This document shows positions 16,147 to 25,120 of a DNA stretch of 64,000 bases, piece after piece. Location of the stretch: positions 1 through 64,000 of the forward strand of contig NZ_QFFY01000004.1 in assembly GCF_003131205.1 (NCBI RefSeq), written 5' to 3'. The notes beneath the pieces were generated by a model. That model did no database searches. It was not told the DNA's origin and saw nothing but the letters and a program-made list of their open reading frames with translations. Made by a program: the position numbers and the translations under genes. Positions within the stretch are counted from its first letter, which is position 1; each line of letters starts with the position of its first letter. Source of the DNA: Occallatibacter savannae. GTDB taxonomy: Bacteria > Acidobacteriota > Terriglobia > Terriglobales > Acidobacteriaceae.

Positions 16147-16185
16147 GGTCGGCGACTCGGAACTTGAGAGATTTTTGGACACCAA
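16147..16185 (+). repeat. array repeat copy R13 (partial)
   Basis: GGTCGGCGACTCGGAACTTGAG followed by a T-run matches the left half of the array repeat, closest to R4. It is the only copy of the second block in plus orientation. Confidence 0.45.
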
Positions 16186-16190
16186 GCGAG

Positions 16191-16248
16191 AGCAACTGCG
16201 GGTCTCTCCGCTGCGGTCGCCTGGAGGCGACCTCCGGTCGAGATGACA
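16191..16248. repeat. GCAACTGCGGG...GAAATGACA repeat, copy 1
   Basis: A ~57-bp dispersed repeat with near-identical copies at 18925, 24466 and 24981. The core GGTCGCC-tgga-GGCGACC is a hairpin. Confidence 0.85.
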
Positions 16249-16269
16249 GACAGTGTTGGAGAAGGTAAG

Positions 16270-16304
16270 CCCGCTCATCGCAGAAAGCGCGATGAACGGG
16301 GCAC
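16270..16304. repeat. GGGGCAC-tailed hairpin element
   Basis: CCCGCTCATCGC and GCGATGAACGGGG pair around a short loop, followed by CACAG. The same sequence with small changes recurs at 36414-36450. Confidence 0.75.
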
Positions 16305-16344
16305 AGTCGGACGTGTTTATTGATGAAGGAAACTGCTTGTCGAG

Positions 16345-17256
16345 TTAGTACGCGGGGGGGCCGCCGGCGATGGGGAGGGAGACGTCGGCCTGGTGCATGA
16401 CGGCGGTTTCGAGCGTGAAGCCGGGGCCGGTGGACGAGGTGAGGAACGGAGTGAGCGCGGCGACGGCGGAGTGGGGGCCGTTGTAGACAGCGTTGAGTCC
16501 GTCAGTCGATTCGTAGTTGAGGTTGTTGGCGGGATCGGTGCTGGAGATGACGCGGCCGAGGACACGGTGCTCGGCTTCGACGCCCATGATGGATGCGGAG
16601 ACTTTGGCGAAGTAGTCGAGCTGCTCTTTGGAGTAGGCGCGATCTGCGGGTTCGCGCCATGCGCCGTCGCCGCGATGGGCGTTGGCCGACTTGGCGGCGA
16701 ATTCCTGGATGGCGTTGAGGTACGCGCCGATGAAGGCGTTCTCGAGGGCATCGAGCAAGCCGGTGAACTTGGCAAGGGAGTCGAAGGTGCCGGCCGGGAA
16801 GTAGAAGGTCTGCACCGGGTCTTGCGCTGCGGAGGGAATGCCGAGGAGCGAGCGGAAGAGCGCGGCGTGCTGCAATTCCTGCGTGAGCGCGGCGCGAAGG
16901 TAAGCGACGTTGCCGGAGTTTCCGGAACTGCTGACGTTGGTGGCTGTGCCTCCGGGGCCGGCGAGGTTTGGATCCTGAATGACGGAGCCGACGAGCGCGT
17001 TGTAGTAGAAGGTGGAGGCAAGATCTTCAGCGATGAGGGCGGCGGTGAAGATTTCCTTGACGGTATCCATGCCCTGCGCGGCTTCCTGTGCGGCTTCGGC
17101 TGCGGAGTCGTGTTCTTTGGCGAAGGCAGAGGTGGAGGTGGCGAGGGCTGCTGCGCCTCCCAGCGTGAAAATGCCGGCCTGGGCGAGGAATTTGCGGCGA
17201 GCAAGGCGCTGCGTGATGATCGCGTCTGCAGAGTGGGGCGAAGCTGGATGATTCAT
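16345..17256 (-). CDS. Tat-exported ferritin-like domain protein
   Basis: 303 aa. A twin-arginine signal (LARRKFLAQAGIFTLGGAAAL) is followed by a four-helix ferritin-like region: IFTAALIAEDLASTFYYNAL, then LRAALTQELQHAALFRSLL, ALENAFIGAYLNAIQEFA, and SIMGVEAEHRVLGRVI. Carboxylate/His pairs (E-x2-H in EAEH and ELQH) could hold a di-metal centre. It belongs with the secreted ferritin-like proteins seen near stress sigma factors; iron or oxidative-stress function is inference. It is divergent from the SigK-like gene at 17451. Confidence 0.82.
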   Translation of the reverse strand: MNHPASPHSADAIITQRLARRKFLAQAGIFTLGGAAALATSTSAFAKEHDSAAEAAQEAAQGMDTVKEIFTAALIAEDLASTFYYNALVGSVIQDPNLAGPGGTATNVSSSGNSGNVAYLRAALTQELQHAALFRSLLGIPSAAQDPVQTFYFPAGTFDSLAKFTGLLDALENAFIGAYLNAIQEFAAKSANAHRGDGAWREPADRAYSKEQLDYFAKVSASIMGVEAEHRVLGRVISSTDPANNLNYESTDGLNAVYNGPHSAVAALTPFLTSSTGPGFTLETAVMHQADVSLPIAGGPPAY

Positions 17257-17450
17257 GTGACCTCCTGAGCGATTAGTCGAGTTTTGAATGCGCGGATCCG
17301 GGGAGAGCCGCAGGCGAACCGAGCGTTGCCACTAGCAGAACGTGGCTGGAGCGGAATTGGATTGGTGAATTGCCTGCGAGGAATGGAATGGCGGATCAGG
17401 ACCCGTGCCCGGCGGGATAGAATTGCGCTGGTCAGGTCAATCCCCAGGCG

Positions 17451-18062
17451 ATGTCGACTGAATCGAACAATCCGTTTCCGCCCGAGCGGCGTACTCATGG
17501 TGAGACCGTGAGTTCGCGCGCTATTGGTGCAGGCGAAATGGGCAGCGATCAGTCGCTGATGGCTGAGGTGCGCGCCGGTGGCGAGCAGGCAATGGCGAAG
17601 GTGTTCGATCGCTATGCGGGGCTGGTGTATTCGGTTGCGCTGAGGGTGCTGAAGGATGCGGGCCAGGCGGAAGATGTGATGCAAGAGATTTTCTTTCAGC
17701 TCTGGCGCAATCCTGACAGCTTCTCGTTTTCGCGAGGGACGCTGGGGACGTGGCTGCTTGTGGTGGCGCGGAACCGGGCGATCGATCAGCTGCGGCAGCG
17801 CAGGCCGGCAGAGCCGGTGGACGAAGTGGTGGTGGCTTCGACGACGAATCTGCAGAGCGAGGCAGAGCGCAGCATCCTGATGCAGCGGGTGCGCGGGATT
17901 GTCGGAGATTTGCCGCAGGAGCAGCAGCAGTCGTTACAGCTGGCATTTTTTGATGGGCTATCTCACTCGGAGATAGCGGAGAGGACAGGACAGCCACTGG
18001 GAACGGTGAAGACCCGGATCCGGTCGGCGCTGAGCAGCTTAAGAAAGAGACTCGAAGCATGA
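17451..18062 (+). CDS. ECF sigma factor, SigK-like
   Basis: 203 aa. Region 2 is VFDRYAGLVYSVALRVLKDAGQAEDVMQEIFFQ-like sequence from about residue 50 (AGQAEDVMQEIFFQLW), then LGTWLLVVARNRAIDQLRQR. Region 4 is LPQEQQQSLQLAFFDGLSHSEIAERTG..GTVKTRIRSALSSLRKRL. The first ~30 residues are not conserved-looking, and Met30 may be the true start. It overlaps the downstream anti-sigma gene by 4 bp. It likely responds to an envelope or oxidative signal. Confidence 0.92.
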   Translation: MSTESNNPFPPERRTHGETVSSRAIGAGEMGSDQSLMAEVRAGGEQAMAKVFDRYAGLVYSVALRVLKDAGQAEDVMQEIFFQLWRNPDSFSFSRGTLGTWLLVVARNRAIDQLRQRRPAEPVDEVVVASTTNLQSEAERSILMQRVRGIVGDLPQEQQQSLQLAFFDGLSHSEIAERTGQPLGTVKTRIRSALSSLRKRLEA

Positions 18063-18877
18063 TGGACGCGCAACACATATCGCCGGACGATCTCGCGCTG
18101 TACGCGCTGCAGGCTCTCTCCCCGGAGGAGATGGCGGCGGTGCGCGCGCATGTGTCGGGATGCGATGTGTGCAGGGCTGAGCTTGCCAGGGCGGAAGGCG
18201 ATCTGGCGATGCTGGCGCTGAGCGTCGATCAGCAGCCGCTGCCGGCGGGTGCGCGCGAGCGGTTCGTACAGAGGATCAAGAGCGAGTCGAAGGCTGGAGC
18301 AGTTGAGAACAGACGTGCTGAGCCGATCGCCATTGATCGAGCGCCGAGGTCCAGAAGCACGGGGTGGATCGGCTGGCTGGCTGCGGCTGCGGCGTTGATT
18401 GTGGCTGCGGCGCTGGGATTTGAAGTGAGTTCGTTGAAGGCGCGTTTGCAAGAGAGCGAAAGCAGGATGGCGGCGCTGCAGACGAGCGAGTCGCGGGAGA
18501 AGCAGGTGGCTGAGGTGTTGACGGCTCCTGCGGCTCAGAAGGTGGTGTTGACTGCGCCTAAAACTCCGCCGGCTCCGACGGGGCGGGTGGTGTATCTCGC
18601 GGCGCGGGGCGGGCTGATTCTGCAGGCGAGCAATCTGGCGCCGGTTCCTGCGGGCAAGGCGTATGAGCTGTGGGTGATTCCGGCGGATGGGTCAGCGCCG
18701 ATTCCCGCTGGAGTATTCAAGCCGGATCTTGCGGGTAATGGATCGGTGGTGCTGCCGGAAATTCCGCAAGGCGTGCAGGCGAAGGCGTTCGGAGTGACGC
18801 TGGAGGATGCAGCGGGATCGAAGACGCCGACCGCGCCGATTCTGCTGGCGGGGGCTGTGCAGGCGAGCGGGGAGTAG
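18059..18877 (+). CDS. anti-sigma K factor (RskA-like)
   Basis: 272 aa. The zinc-binding anti-sigma motif HVSGCDVCRAEL is at about residues 31-42. A single membrane helix (GWLAAAAALIVAAALGF) lies at about 103-121, followed by a coiled segment. The periplasmic C-terminal RskA domain shows GKAYELWVIPADGSAPIPAGVF and GVQAKAFGVTLEDAAGS. It is released, in known cases, by regulated proteolysis; here that is inferred from family. Confidence 0.92.
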   Translation: MMDAQHISPDDLALYALQALSPEEMAAVRAHVSGCDVCRAELARAEGDLAMLALSVDQQPLPAGARERFVQRIKSESKAGAVENRRAEPIAIDRAPRSRSTGWIGWLAAAAALIVAAALGFEVSSLKARLQESESRMAALQTSESREKQVAEVLTAPAAQKVVLTAPKTPPAPTGRVVYLAARGGLILQASNLAPVPAGKAYELWVIPADGSAPIPAGVFKPDLAGNGSVVLPEIPQGVQAKAFGVTLEDAAGSKTPTAPILLAGAVQASGE

Positions 18878-18924
18878 GGGCGAGATCTTCGACGAAGTTC
18901 GTGGGCAGATCAAATCATCCGAAA

Positions 18925-18981
18925 AGCAACTGCAGGTTTCTCCACTCCGGTCGCCGCAGGCGACCTCCGGTCGAAATGACA
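18925..18981. repeat. GCAACTGCGGG...GAAATGACA repeat, copy 2
   Basis: The central hairpin is GGTCGCC-gca-GGCGACC. It lies between convergent rskA-like and ruvX genes. Confidence 0.85.
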
Positions 18982-19010
18982 CCCATAATAGGGAGTCAAG
19001 CTTAAGCGAG

Positions 19011-19466
19011 TCAGTTTTCTTTCGATTGCTGTGCCCGCTGTTCGTCCAGGAATGATTGCAGGATGAGGGTGGCGGCGACCTGGTCGACGAGGCGGTGATG
19101 GGATTGGCGCTGGTGGCCGGCTTCGTAGAGGATCTGGTGGGCTTCGTGCGAGGTGAGGCGCTCGTTCCAGAGGTGGATGGGGAGTTGCGCAAGCTCGCCT
19201 AGCTGGGTGGCGAAGGATTGGATTTTGGCGGCCTGTGGAGTGATCTGGCCGTCGGCGCCGAGCGGGTTGCCGACGACGATTGCGGAGACTTCGTAGCGGC
19301 GGCAGAGGCGGGCGAGGGAGCGGAGGTCTTCGCGCGGGTTGCGGCGGCGTTCGAGGGTGAGGACGGGTTGCGCGGTGAGGCCGAACTCGTCGGAGACAGC
19401 GACGCCGATGCGCTTCGATCCGACATCGAGCGCGAGGTAGCGAGGTGGGCGGGGCTGGTCCGGCAT
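19011..19466 (-). CDS. ruvX: Holliday junction resolvase RuvX/YqgF
   Basis: 151 aa, close to the usual length. The RNase H-like core is visible: YLALDVGSKRIGVAVSD (first Asp), AIVVGNPLGADGQIT, LPIHLWNERLTSHEA (Glu), and HHRLVDQVAATLILQSFL (last Asp). The family processes pre-16S rRNA and was originally proposed as a resolvase. Divergent from mltG. Confidence 0.93.
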   Translation of the reverse strand: MPDQPRPPRYLALDVGSKRIGVAVSDEFGLTAQPVLTLERRRNPREDLRSLARLCRRYEVSAIVVGNPLGADGQITPQAAKIQSFATQLGELAQLPIHLWNERLTSHEAHQILYEAGHQRQSHHRLVDQVAATLILQSFLDEQRAQQSKEN

Positions 19467-19598
19467 GGCTGGCCTGGGTTCAGGGTAAACCCGGGGGCGA
19501 GGGCGCGGGTGATCGCTGGCCGGACAATTAGAATAAGGAAAGGTTGAGAATCCAATAGGGTTAGCATTGCGTCCTATTGCAGAGGTGTTCTGAAACGG

Positions 19599-20636
19599 AT
19601 GGCGTCAGGCCGCGGGAAACGAAAACGGAAAGGGCTTGGCGCTGCGGGGTTTCTGCTGGTGCTTTTGCTGATCGCACTGGCGGCGGCCGGGGTGGCAGGC
19701 TGGGCGATCTTCACGCCGTACGGTCCATCGACTGAGACGTTTGTCGATATACCGCCGGGTTCATCGACGACACATATTGCGCGGCAACTGCAGGCTTCAG
19801 GGGTGATTCGCAACCAGCTGGCGTTCGATCTGTGGCGCTGGGTGCGGCGGGGAAGGCTGAAGGCAGGCGAGTACAGGTTCGATCATCCGATGCCGTTGAC
19901 GGCGGTGTATGAAGAGATCGCGCGCGGCGAGGTGTTCACGGTTGCGGTAACGGTGCCGGAGGGAGCGACGGTGTTTGAGGTTGCCAACCGGCTGCAGCAG
20001 GCGGGTATCTCAACGAGGGAGAATTTTCTGAACGAGCAGCCGAAGCTGGCGGCGATGGTGGCAGACCTCGATCCGCAGGCGAAGACGCTGGAGGGATACC
20101 TGTTCCCGGATACATACAAGTTTCCCCGGCGAGCGAGCGCGACGCAGGTTGCGTCGGCGATGGTGCGGCGGTTCAGGACGGCGGCGGCTGAGATTGGATT
20201 GAGCGCGAACGTGCACAGCGTGGTGACACTGGCGTCGCTGGTGGAGCGGGAGACGGCTCTGCAGGCGGAGAGGCCGCTGGTGGCGAGCGTCTTTGAGAAC
20301 CGGCTGGAAAAGCATATGCCGCTGATGACCGATCCGTCGGTGATCTACGGGCTGGAGGCGCGCAAGGAGTGGCGAGGCGCGATCTACAAGAGCGATCTGA
20401 GCAAAGACACGCCCTACAACACTTACCTGCATGCAGGTTTGCCGCCGGGGCCGATTGCGAATCCTGGATTGCCATCGCTGAAGGCGGCGATGAATCCGCC
20501 GCAGACGAATTATCTGTATTTTGTAGCGGCAGGCGCGAATCCGCAGGGGAAGTCGCTGTTTTCTGCGACGCTTGAAGAGCATACGAGGAATGTGTCGGGC
20601 TACCGGCGCGCCATGAAGAAGGCGGGACAGCGGTGA
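19599..20636 (+). CDS. mltG: endolytic murein transglycosylase MltG
   Basis: 345 aa. An N-terminal membrane segment (LLVLLLIALAAAGVAGWAIF) is followed by a LysM-like part and the YceG catalytic domain: LEGYLFPDTYKFPR, TLASLVERETAL (catalytic Glu), MTDPSVIYGL, and YNTYLHAGLPPGPIANPG. It cuts nascent glycan strands and sets their length in the periplasm. The start ATG has no strong Shine-Dalgarno. It overlaps the downstream lipoprotein gene by 4 bp (GTGA). Confidence 0.94.
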   Translation: MASGRGKRKRKGLGAAGFLLVLLLIALAAAGVAGWAIFTPYGPSTETFVDIPPGSSTTHIARQLQASGVIRNQLAFDLWRWVRRGRLKAGEYRFDHPMPLTAVYEEIARGEVFTVAVTVPEGATVFEVANRLQQAGISTRENFLNEQPKLAAMVADLDPQAKTLEGYLFPDTYKFPRRASATQVASAMVRRFRTAAAEIGLSANVHSVVTLASLVERETALQAERPLVASVFENRLEKHMPLMTDPSVIYGLEARKEWRGAIYKSDLSKDTPYNTYLHAGLPPGPIANPGLPSLKAAMNPPQTNYLYFVAAGANPQGKSLFSATLEEHTRNVSGYRRAMKKAGQR

Positions 20637-21520
20637 GGCGGCGTACGGGCCTGCATGCCGCACTGGCGCTGCCGCTGGTGCTGAGCGGGTGCGGACTGAT
20701 GCCGATGAAGCGGCATCTGCCGGTTCCCAAGCCGCCGGCAAAGGTGGAGGCGGCGACGCCGGAAGAACTGGTAGAGCAACTCGACCGGCGGTGGAACGAG
20801 TTCCAAAACCTGACGGCGACGGTAGAGATGCGGGCCACGCTGCTGAAGCAGCAAGAGGGGCTGGCGACCGACTATCCGTCTGTGCATGGATGGATCATCA
20901 TGCAGAAGCCCAACCAGATGCGCGTCGTGGGGCAGCTGCTGGGGACCGTCAAAGTGTTCGACATGGCGAGCGACGGGAACCGATTCACGATTGTGATTCC
21001 GCCGAAGAGCCGGGCGATTGAGGGTCCGAATAAGCTGACGAAGAAGTCGGATAAGCAGATGGAGAATCTGCGGCCGGGATTCTTCTTCGACGCGATGATG
21101 GTGCGCGGGCTCGATCCCGAGGACTTCTACGCTGCGATTTCGGACACTGAGACGATTGAAGATGCGGCCAAGAAACATCTGACGCTGATGCCGGAGTACG
21201 TTCTGAGCATCACGAAACACGCGACGAACGGCAGCAAGCGGGACAAGCCGGTGCGCGTGATTACGTTTCACCGCGATGATCTGCTGCCCTCGAACCAGGA
21301 CCTGTATGACGAGCAGGGAAACCTGGAGAGCCAGGTGAGCTACTCGGAGTACCGGGACTTCAACGGGAAGCAGTTTCCGTCGAAGGTGGTGATCAAACGG
21401 CCGCTGGAGGGGATCCAGCTGACGCTGAGCGTGGACAGCGTCCACACCGACATGAAGCTGCCGACGGACGAATTCACGGTGAAGATCCCAGAGGGTACGC
21501 AGGTCCAGCACCTCGAGTAG
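20633..21520 (+). CDS. outer-membrane lipoprotein-sorting-like protein (LolA/DUF4292 type)
   Basis: 295 aa, starting at GTG and overlapping mltG. A lipoprotein signal ends LPLVLSGCGL (lipobox LSGC, Cys20). The body alternates beta-strands (MRATLLKQQEGL, GWIIMQKPNQMRVVGQLLGTVKVF, NRFTIVIPPKSRAI) in the half-barrel pattern of lipoprotein carriers. Function is inferred only from this pattern. It may handle a lipid or lipoprotein at the envelope together with the MltG step. Confidence 0.7.
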   Translation: MRRRTGLHAALALPLVLSGCGLMPMKRHLPVPKPPAKVEAATPEELVEQLDRRWNEFQNLTATVEMRATLLKQQEGLATDYPSVHGWIIMQKPNQMRVVGQLLGTVKVFDMASDGNRFTIVIPPKSRAIEGPNKLTKKSDKQMENLRPGFFFDAMMVRGLDPEDFYAAISDTETIEDAAKKHLTLMPEYVLSITKHATNGSKRDKPVRVITFHRDDLLPSNQDLYDEQGNLESQVSYSEYRDFNGKQFPSKVVIKRPLEGIQLTLSVDSVHTDMKLPTDEFTVKIPEGTQVQHLE

Positions 21521-21650
21521 CCGTGGGCGCCGTAGCTCACTAAGGCGTGATTCCCTGAACACCTGAGAGAAGCGCATGATCCGGATGTGCCGCTGCGGGG
21601 CGGACCGGGGCGGTTCGTGCGGGAAATGAAGAATCCGTAGAATAGGATTG

Positions 21651-23672
21651 ATGGCTTTTACGGAACAATACGATATTGCCGTTGTGGGCGCGGGGCACGC
21701 GGGGTGCGAGGCGGCGATGGCGGCTGCACGCATGGGGCTGAAGACGGCGCTGATCACGATGAACCTGGACCTGATTGCGCAGATGAGCTGCAATCCGGCG
21801 ATTGGCGGCGTGGCGAAGGGGCACCTGGTGCGCGAGGTGGATGCACTGGGCGGCATTATGGGCGAGGTGGCCGATGCGGTGGGGATTCAGTTCAGGCTTC
21901 TGAATACTTCACGCGGGCCGGCGGTGTGGAGTCCGAGGGCGCAGTGCGATAAGCAGCTCTATCGCGTGAAGATGCGCGAGGTGCTGGAGGGGCAGGCGGG
22001 GCTGCATATCCGGCAGGCGGAGGTGGTCGATCTCGTCTTCGACGAGATCGAGGGACCAGGGACTAGGGACTTAGGGACTAACGAAGTGCTGGATGCTCCG
22101 GAGCTGCCGAGGCCTACTCGGCCGTTTCGGATGGTGCTGGGTCTGAAGCTTAGGGATGGGCGACGGCTGATGGCGGGGGCCACGATCATCACGACCGGGA
22201 CGTTTCTGAATGGGCTGATTCATTGCGGGGAGGAGCGGTATCCGGCGGGGCGGAGCGGGGAGCCGGCGTCGGTTCTGCTTGGCGAGGCTCTGCGCAGACT
22301 TGGGTTGCGGACGTGCCGGTTGAAGACGGGAACGCCGCCGCGGCTAGATGGGCGAACGATCAAGTGGGAGATGTTTGAAGAGCAGCCGGGCGATGCGGAG
22401 CCGACTCCGTTCAGCTTCAGGACGAAGAAGATCGTGCAGCCCCAGGTGAGCTGTCACATCGCGTTCACGACGCCGGAGACGTTGAGGCTGATTCGCGAGA
22501 ATGTGCACCGATCGGCAATGTACTCGGGGCAGATCGAGGGGATCGGGCCGCGATATTGTCCTTCGATTGAAGACAAAGTAGTGAAGTTCCCGGACAAAAC
22601 GCAGCACCAGTTTTTTCTGGAGCCGGAGGGGCTGAATACGCACGAGGTGTATGTGAACGGGATGTCGACGTCGCTGCCGATGGAGGTGCAATGGCAGATC
22701 GTGCATTCGATCCCCGGGCTCGATGAAGCGGAGATGCTGCGGCCGGGGTATGCGATCGAGTATGACTCGGTGGATGCGACGGAATTGGATCGCAGCCTTC
22801 GCGTGAAGTGCATGGAAGGGCTGTATCTGGCCGGGCAGATCAATGGGACTTCGGGATACGAAGAGGCGGCGTGCCAGGGCATCATGGCGGGGATCAATGC
22901 CGCGCTTTATGTGAAGGGCGAGGCGCCGTTCACGCTGGATCGGACGGAGGGGTACACGGCGATTCTGATCGACGATCTGATTTCGAAGGGGACGAACGAG
23001 CCATACCGGATGTTTACGTCGCGCGCGGAGTTCCGGCTACATCTGCGGATCGATAATGCGGACCGGCGATTGACGCCGTATGGGCGGAAGCTGGGGCTGA
23101 TCGGCGATGAGGCGTGGGCGGAGTACGAAGAGAAGCAGGCGCGGATGCGGGCGCTGGCGAACCTGCTGAATGCGCGGAAGGTCGATGCTGAAAAGCTGGC
23201 TGCGACGGGGCTGGGAGATTTGAGCGGTACGGTTGGCTCGACGTGGGCGCAACTGCTGAAGCGGCCCGAGGTGTCGATTGAACCGGTGTTGAAGGCGCTG
23301 CGCGATGAGCTTGCGGGCGATCCGCTGCTGGCGGAGCTGGCGCATGTGGATGAGGATGCGGCGGTGCGGCGGGCGGTTCTGCACAATGAGGCGCGCGCGG
23401 TGGAGACGGAGATCAAGTTTGCCGGGTATCTCGATCAGCAGAAGAAGGCGATCGAGAAACTGAAGGCGGCGGAGTCGGTTGCGATCCCGGAGTGGCTTGA
23501 TTATGGCGTGATCAGCGGGCTGTCGCGCGAGATGCGGGAGAAGCTGGAGCGTGTGCGGCCGGGAACGATTGGGCAGGCGAGCCGGATTCCGGGAGTGACG
23601 CCGGCGGCGCTGTCGCTGGTGCATGTGTCGATAAGGGTGCAGGGGGCTGGAAGAGCGAAGGTGGCGAGTTAG
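21651..23672 (+). CDS. mnmG: tRNA uridine-5-carboxymethylaminomethyl modification enzyme MnmG (GidA)
   Basis: 673 aa. With MnmE it forms cmnm5U34 in tRNA wobble positions. The FAD motif [19 protein letters not shown] is at about residues 10-28; [38 protein letters not shown] and [17 protein letters not shown] are intact. The C-terminal region has [17 protein letters not shown]. It is longer than the usual ~620-630 residues: an insert of about 30 residues follows VDLVFDE and is partly encoded by a short GGGACTA-like tandem repeat (see findings). Start at ATG 21651; TTG 21648 is adjacent. Confidence 0.95.
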   Translation: MAFTEQYDIAVVGAGHAGCEAAMAAARMGLKTALITMNLDLIAQMSCNPAIGGVAKGHLVREVDALGGIMGEVADAVGIQFRLLNTSRGPAVWSPRAQCDKQLYRVKMREVLEGQAGLHIRQAEVVDLVFDEIEGPGTRDLGTNEVLDAPELPRPTRPFRMVLGLKLRDGRRLMAGATIITTGTFLNGLIHCGEERYPAGRSGEPASVLLGEALRRLGLRTCRLKTGTPPRLDGRTIKWEMFEEQPGDAEPTPFSFRTKKIVQPQVSCHIAFTTPETLRLIRENVHRSAMYSGQIEGIGPRYCPSIEDKVVKFPDKTQHQFFLEPEGLNTHEVYVNGMSTSLPMEVQWQIVHSIPGLDEAEMLRPGYAIEYDSVDATELDRSLRVKCMEGLYLAGQINGTSGYEEAACQGIMAGINAALYVKGEAPFTLDRTEGYTAILIDDLISKGTNEPYRMFTSRAEFRLHLRIDNADRRLTPYGRKLGLIGDEAWAEYEEKQARMRALANLLNARKVDAEKLAATGLGDLSGTVGSTWAQLLKRPEVSIEPVLKALRDELAGDPLLAELAHVDEDAAVRRAVLHNEARAVETEIKFAGYLDQQKKAIEKLKAAESVAIPEWLDYGVISGLSREMREKLERVRPGTIGQASRIPGVTPAALSLVHVSIRVQGAGRAKVAS

Positions 23673-23732
23673 GCTGGGTTTCGATCGCCGGTGTCGGAGT
23701 TCGGGGCAACGGCATTTGTTGTCGACACTAAC

Positions 23733-24413
23733 CTAAATGGCATGAGTGATCGATCGAAGTAAAAGCCATGCGAATCCAAATACGAGTGCCCCACTCAGCA
23801 GAGACTGAAGACCGAGGGAAATGGGATCGAGGAACCCCATGCCTGAGGGATAGTACGACAGCTCTGGCGCTTCTCGACTGACTCTAATCTGAATTTCCTC
23901 GCCAACGTGATGATCGTAAACAAGCTTATCGGCGCTGGCGGCATCGACCTTGAAATCACGAAGTACCCGCCCGACATACTGGTGACCTTGGAACTCATAG
24001 AAGTACTTGATTTCCGCTCTCGCCGCGCCGCCTAGAGAGCCAAAACCCGTACGCTGAACCTTCTCAATTCTTGCATTCAATGAGCTGCCATCCTTTGTCT
24101 TATACCGAAGCCAAAGCTCTCGGATCCACAAAGCAGGAACGGATGAATTGAAATACGTAAACGGTGCGGTCGGCAGAGCACCGTACAAATCTCTTACCGA
24201 GGCAAGCTCAGATATCTCTGCGACCTGTTTTGACAAGCCACGTGCCTCAAGCTCGTCGCGGAGAGGATCGATGTCCTCATCTTTCAGCAAGTCACGTGCT
24301 CTCCAAAGCTGAAGAAGATTCTCATCACTTCTCCTGCTGAACCTGCCTGCTTCCTCGGCCATGCTCTTGTTCTCAAATCGATGAAGTGCTTCGAATTGTA
24401 GCTCAGTCGGCAT
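23733..24413 (-). CDS. DUF3592-like protein with C-terminal membrane helix
   Basis: 226 aa. The N-terminal ~80 residues are helical and charged, with no signal peptide. A DUF3592-type beta domain follows (GAARAEIKYFYEFQGHQYVGRV, then VGEEIQIRVSREAPELSYYP), and the protein ends in a membrane helix (LLSGALVFGFAWLLL). The function is unknown. Start at ATG 24413 was chosen because the longer frame runs through the dispersed repeat at 24466-24522. A shorter relative of the same domain is at 7552-7962. Confidence 0.7.
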   Translation of the reverse strand: MPTELQFEALHRFENKSMAEEAGRFSRRSDENLLQLWRARDLLKDEDIDPLRDELEARGLSKQVAEISELASVRDLYGALPTAPFTYFNSSVPALWIRELWLRYKTKDGSSLNARIEKVQRTGFGSLGGAARAEIKYFYEFQGHQYVGRVLRDFKVDAASADKLVYDHHVGEEIQIRVSREAPELSYYPSGMGFLDPISLGLQSLLSGALVFGFAWLLLRSITHAI

Positions 24414-24465
24414 TGTGGCCGTATTCGTCGTCAACTTGGACCTGTGGTGGCGCGAACTGTTGAAG

Positions 24466-24522
24466 AGCAACTGCGGGTTTCTCCGCTGCGGTCGCCGTTG
24501 GTGACCTCCGGTCGAAATGACA
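24466..24522. repeat. GCAACTGCGGG...GAAATGACA repeat, copy 3
   Basis: The core hairpin here is GGTCGCC-gttg-GTGACC, with one arm changed and still mostly paired. It lies upstream of the DUF3592-like gene. Confidence 0.85.
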
Positions 24523-24558
24523 GTCTGAATGAGAAAAGGGCAGGTCGGATGGTAAGAA

Positions 24559-24888
24559 TCAGAACCGCTGATTTCGATGATCTGGGTCATCGGAGAAAAA
24601 GCGGTTTAGGCAGTCGGCATCAAGCCTTTCGCGCATCGTGGGATCGAACACAACCTCGCCAATGGGTAGATAACCAATGAGGGTTCGTCGAGTTTCTTTC
24701 GGTATCCAATCCCCTCGAGTCTCGGCCGACCACTCCGTCGCACACGGCAATTCATAAACTGTGAAGTCATCCGGATACTCATCAAGTTTTTCGTCGAACG
24801 GGCTCTCGAGAAGCAGAGCTTTCCCGCGATAGCGTAGCAGAATGTACCGTGGGACGTCCCAAAAGCCACCGTAACGAAATGGAATCAT
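24559..24888 (-). CDS. uncharacterised small protein
   Basis: 109 aa from ATG 24888; a GTG at 24897 would add three residues. It is not recognised. It contains PRYILLRYRGKALLLESPFD and ends RFFSDDPDHRNQRF, and looks soluble and acidic. The frame stays open upstream through a dispersed repeat (24981-25037), which is not protein-like. It lies alone between two copies of that repeat, again an isolated orphan gene in a repeat-rich gap. Confidence 0.5.
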   Translation of the reverse strand: MIPFRYGGFWDVPRYILLRYRGKALLLESPFDEKLDEYPDDFTVYELPCATEWSAETRGDWIPKETRRTLIGYLPIGEVVFDPTMRERLDADCLNRFFSDDPDHRNQRF

Positions 24889-24980
24889 CTGGCCCACGAT
24901 CCATTCTCTCCCACCATCTCCCGGTTGCGCGCATGTGTAGTCCCGAATGCGAAAAGATCGTCGAAGGCGCTGCTCTCGAA

Positions 24981-25037
24981 AGCAACTGCGGGTTTCTCCG
25001 CTGCGGTCGCCGTTGGCGACCTCCGGTCGAAATGACA
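24981..25037. repeat. GCAACTGCGGG...GAAATGACA repeat, copy 4
   Basis: The core is GGTCGCC-gtt-GGCGACC. With copy 3 it flanks the small gene at 24559-24888. Confidence 0.85.
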
Positions 25038-25120
25038 CTCTGATGATTGAAAGATTGGTTTGGCGAAGTGAAGTGGCTGGAGAGTCGCGCTCGGAAGTTC
25101 GGAGAGAGTAATTCGCTGAA

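Noticed and set aside
23690..23735. Another array repeat copy after mnmG (CGCCGGTG and CAAC...GTTG)
   Set aside because: The motifs are in the wrong order and spacing for the array repeat and match over too few bases.
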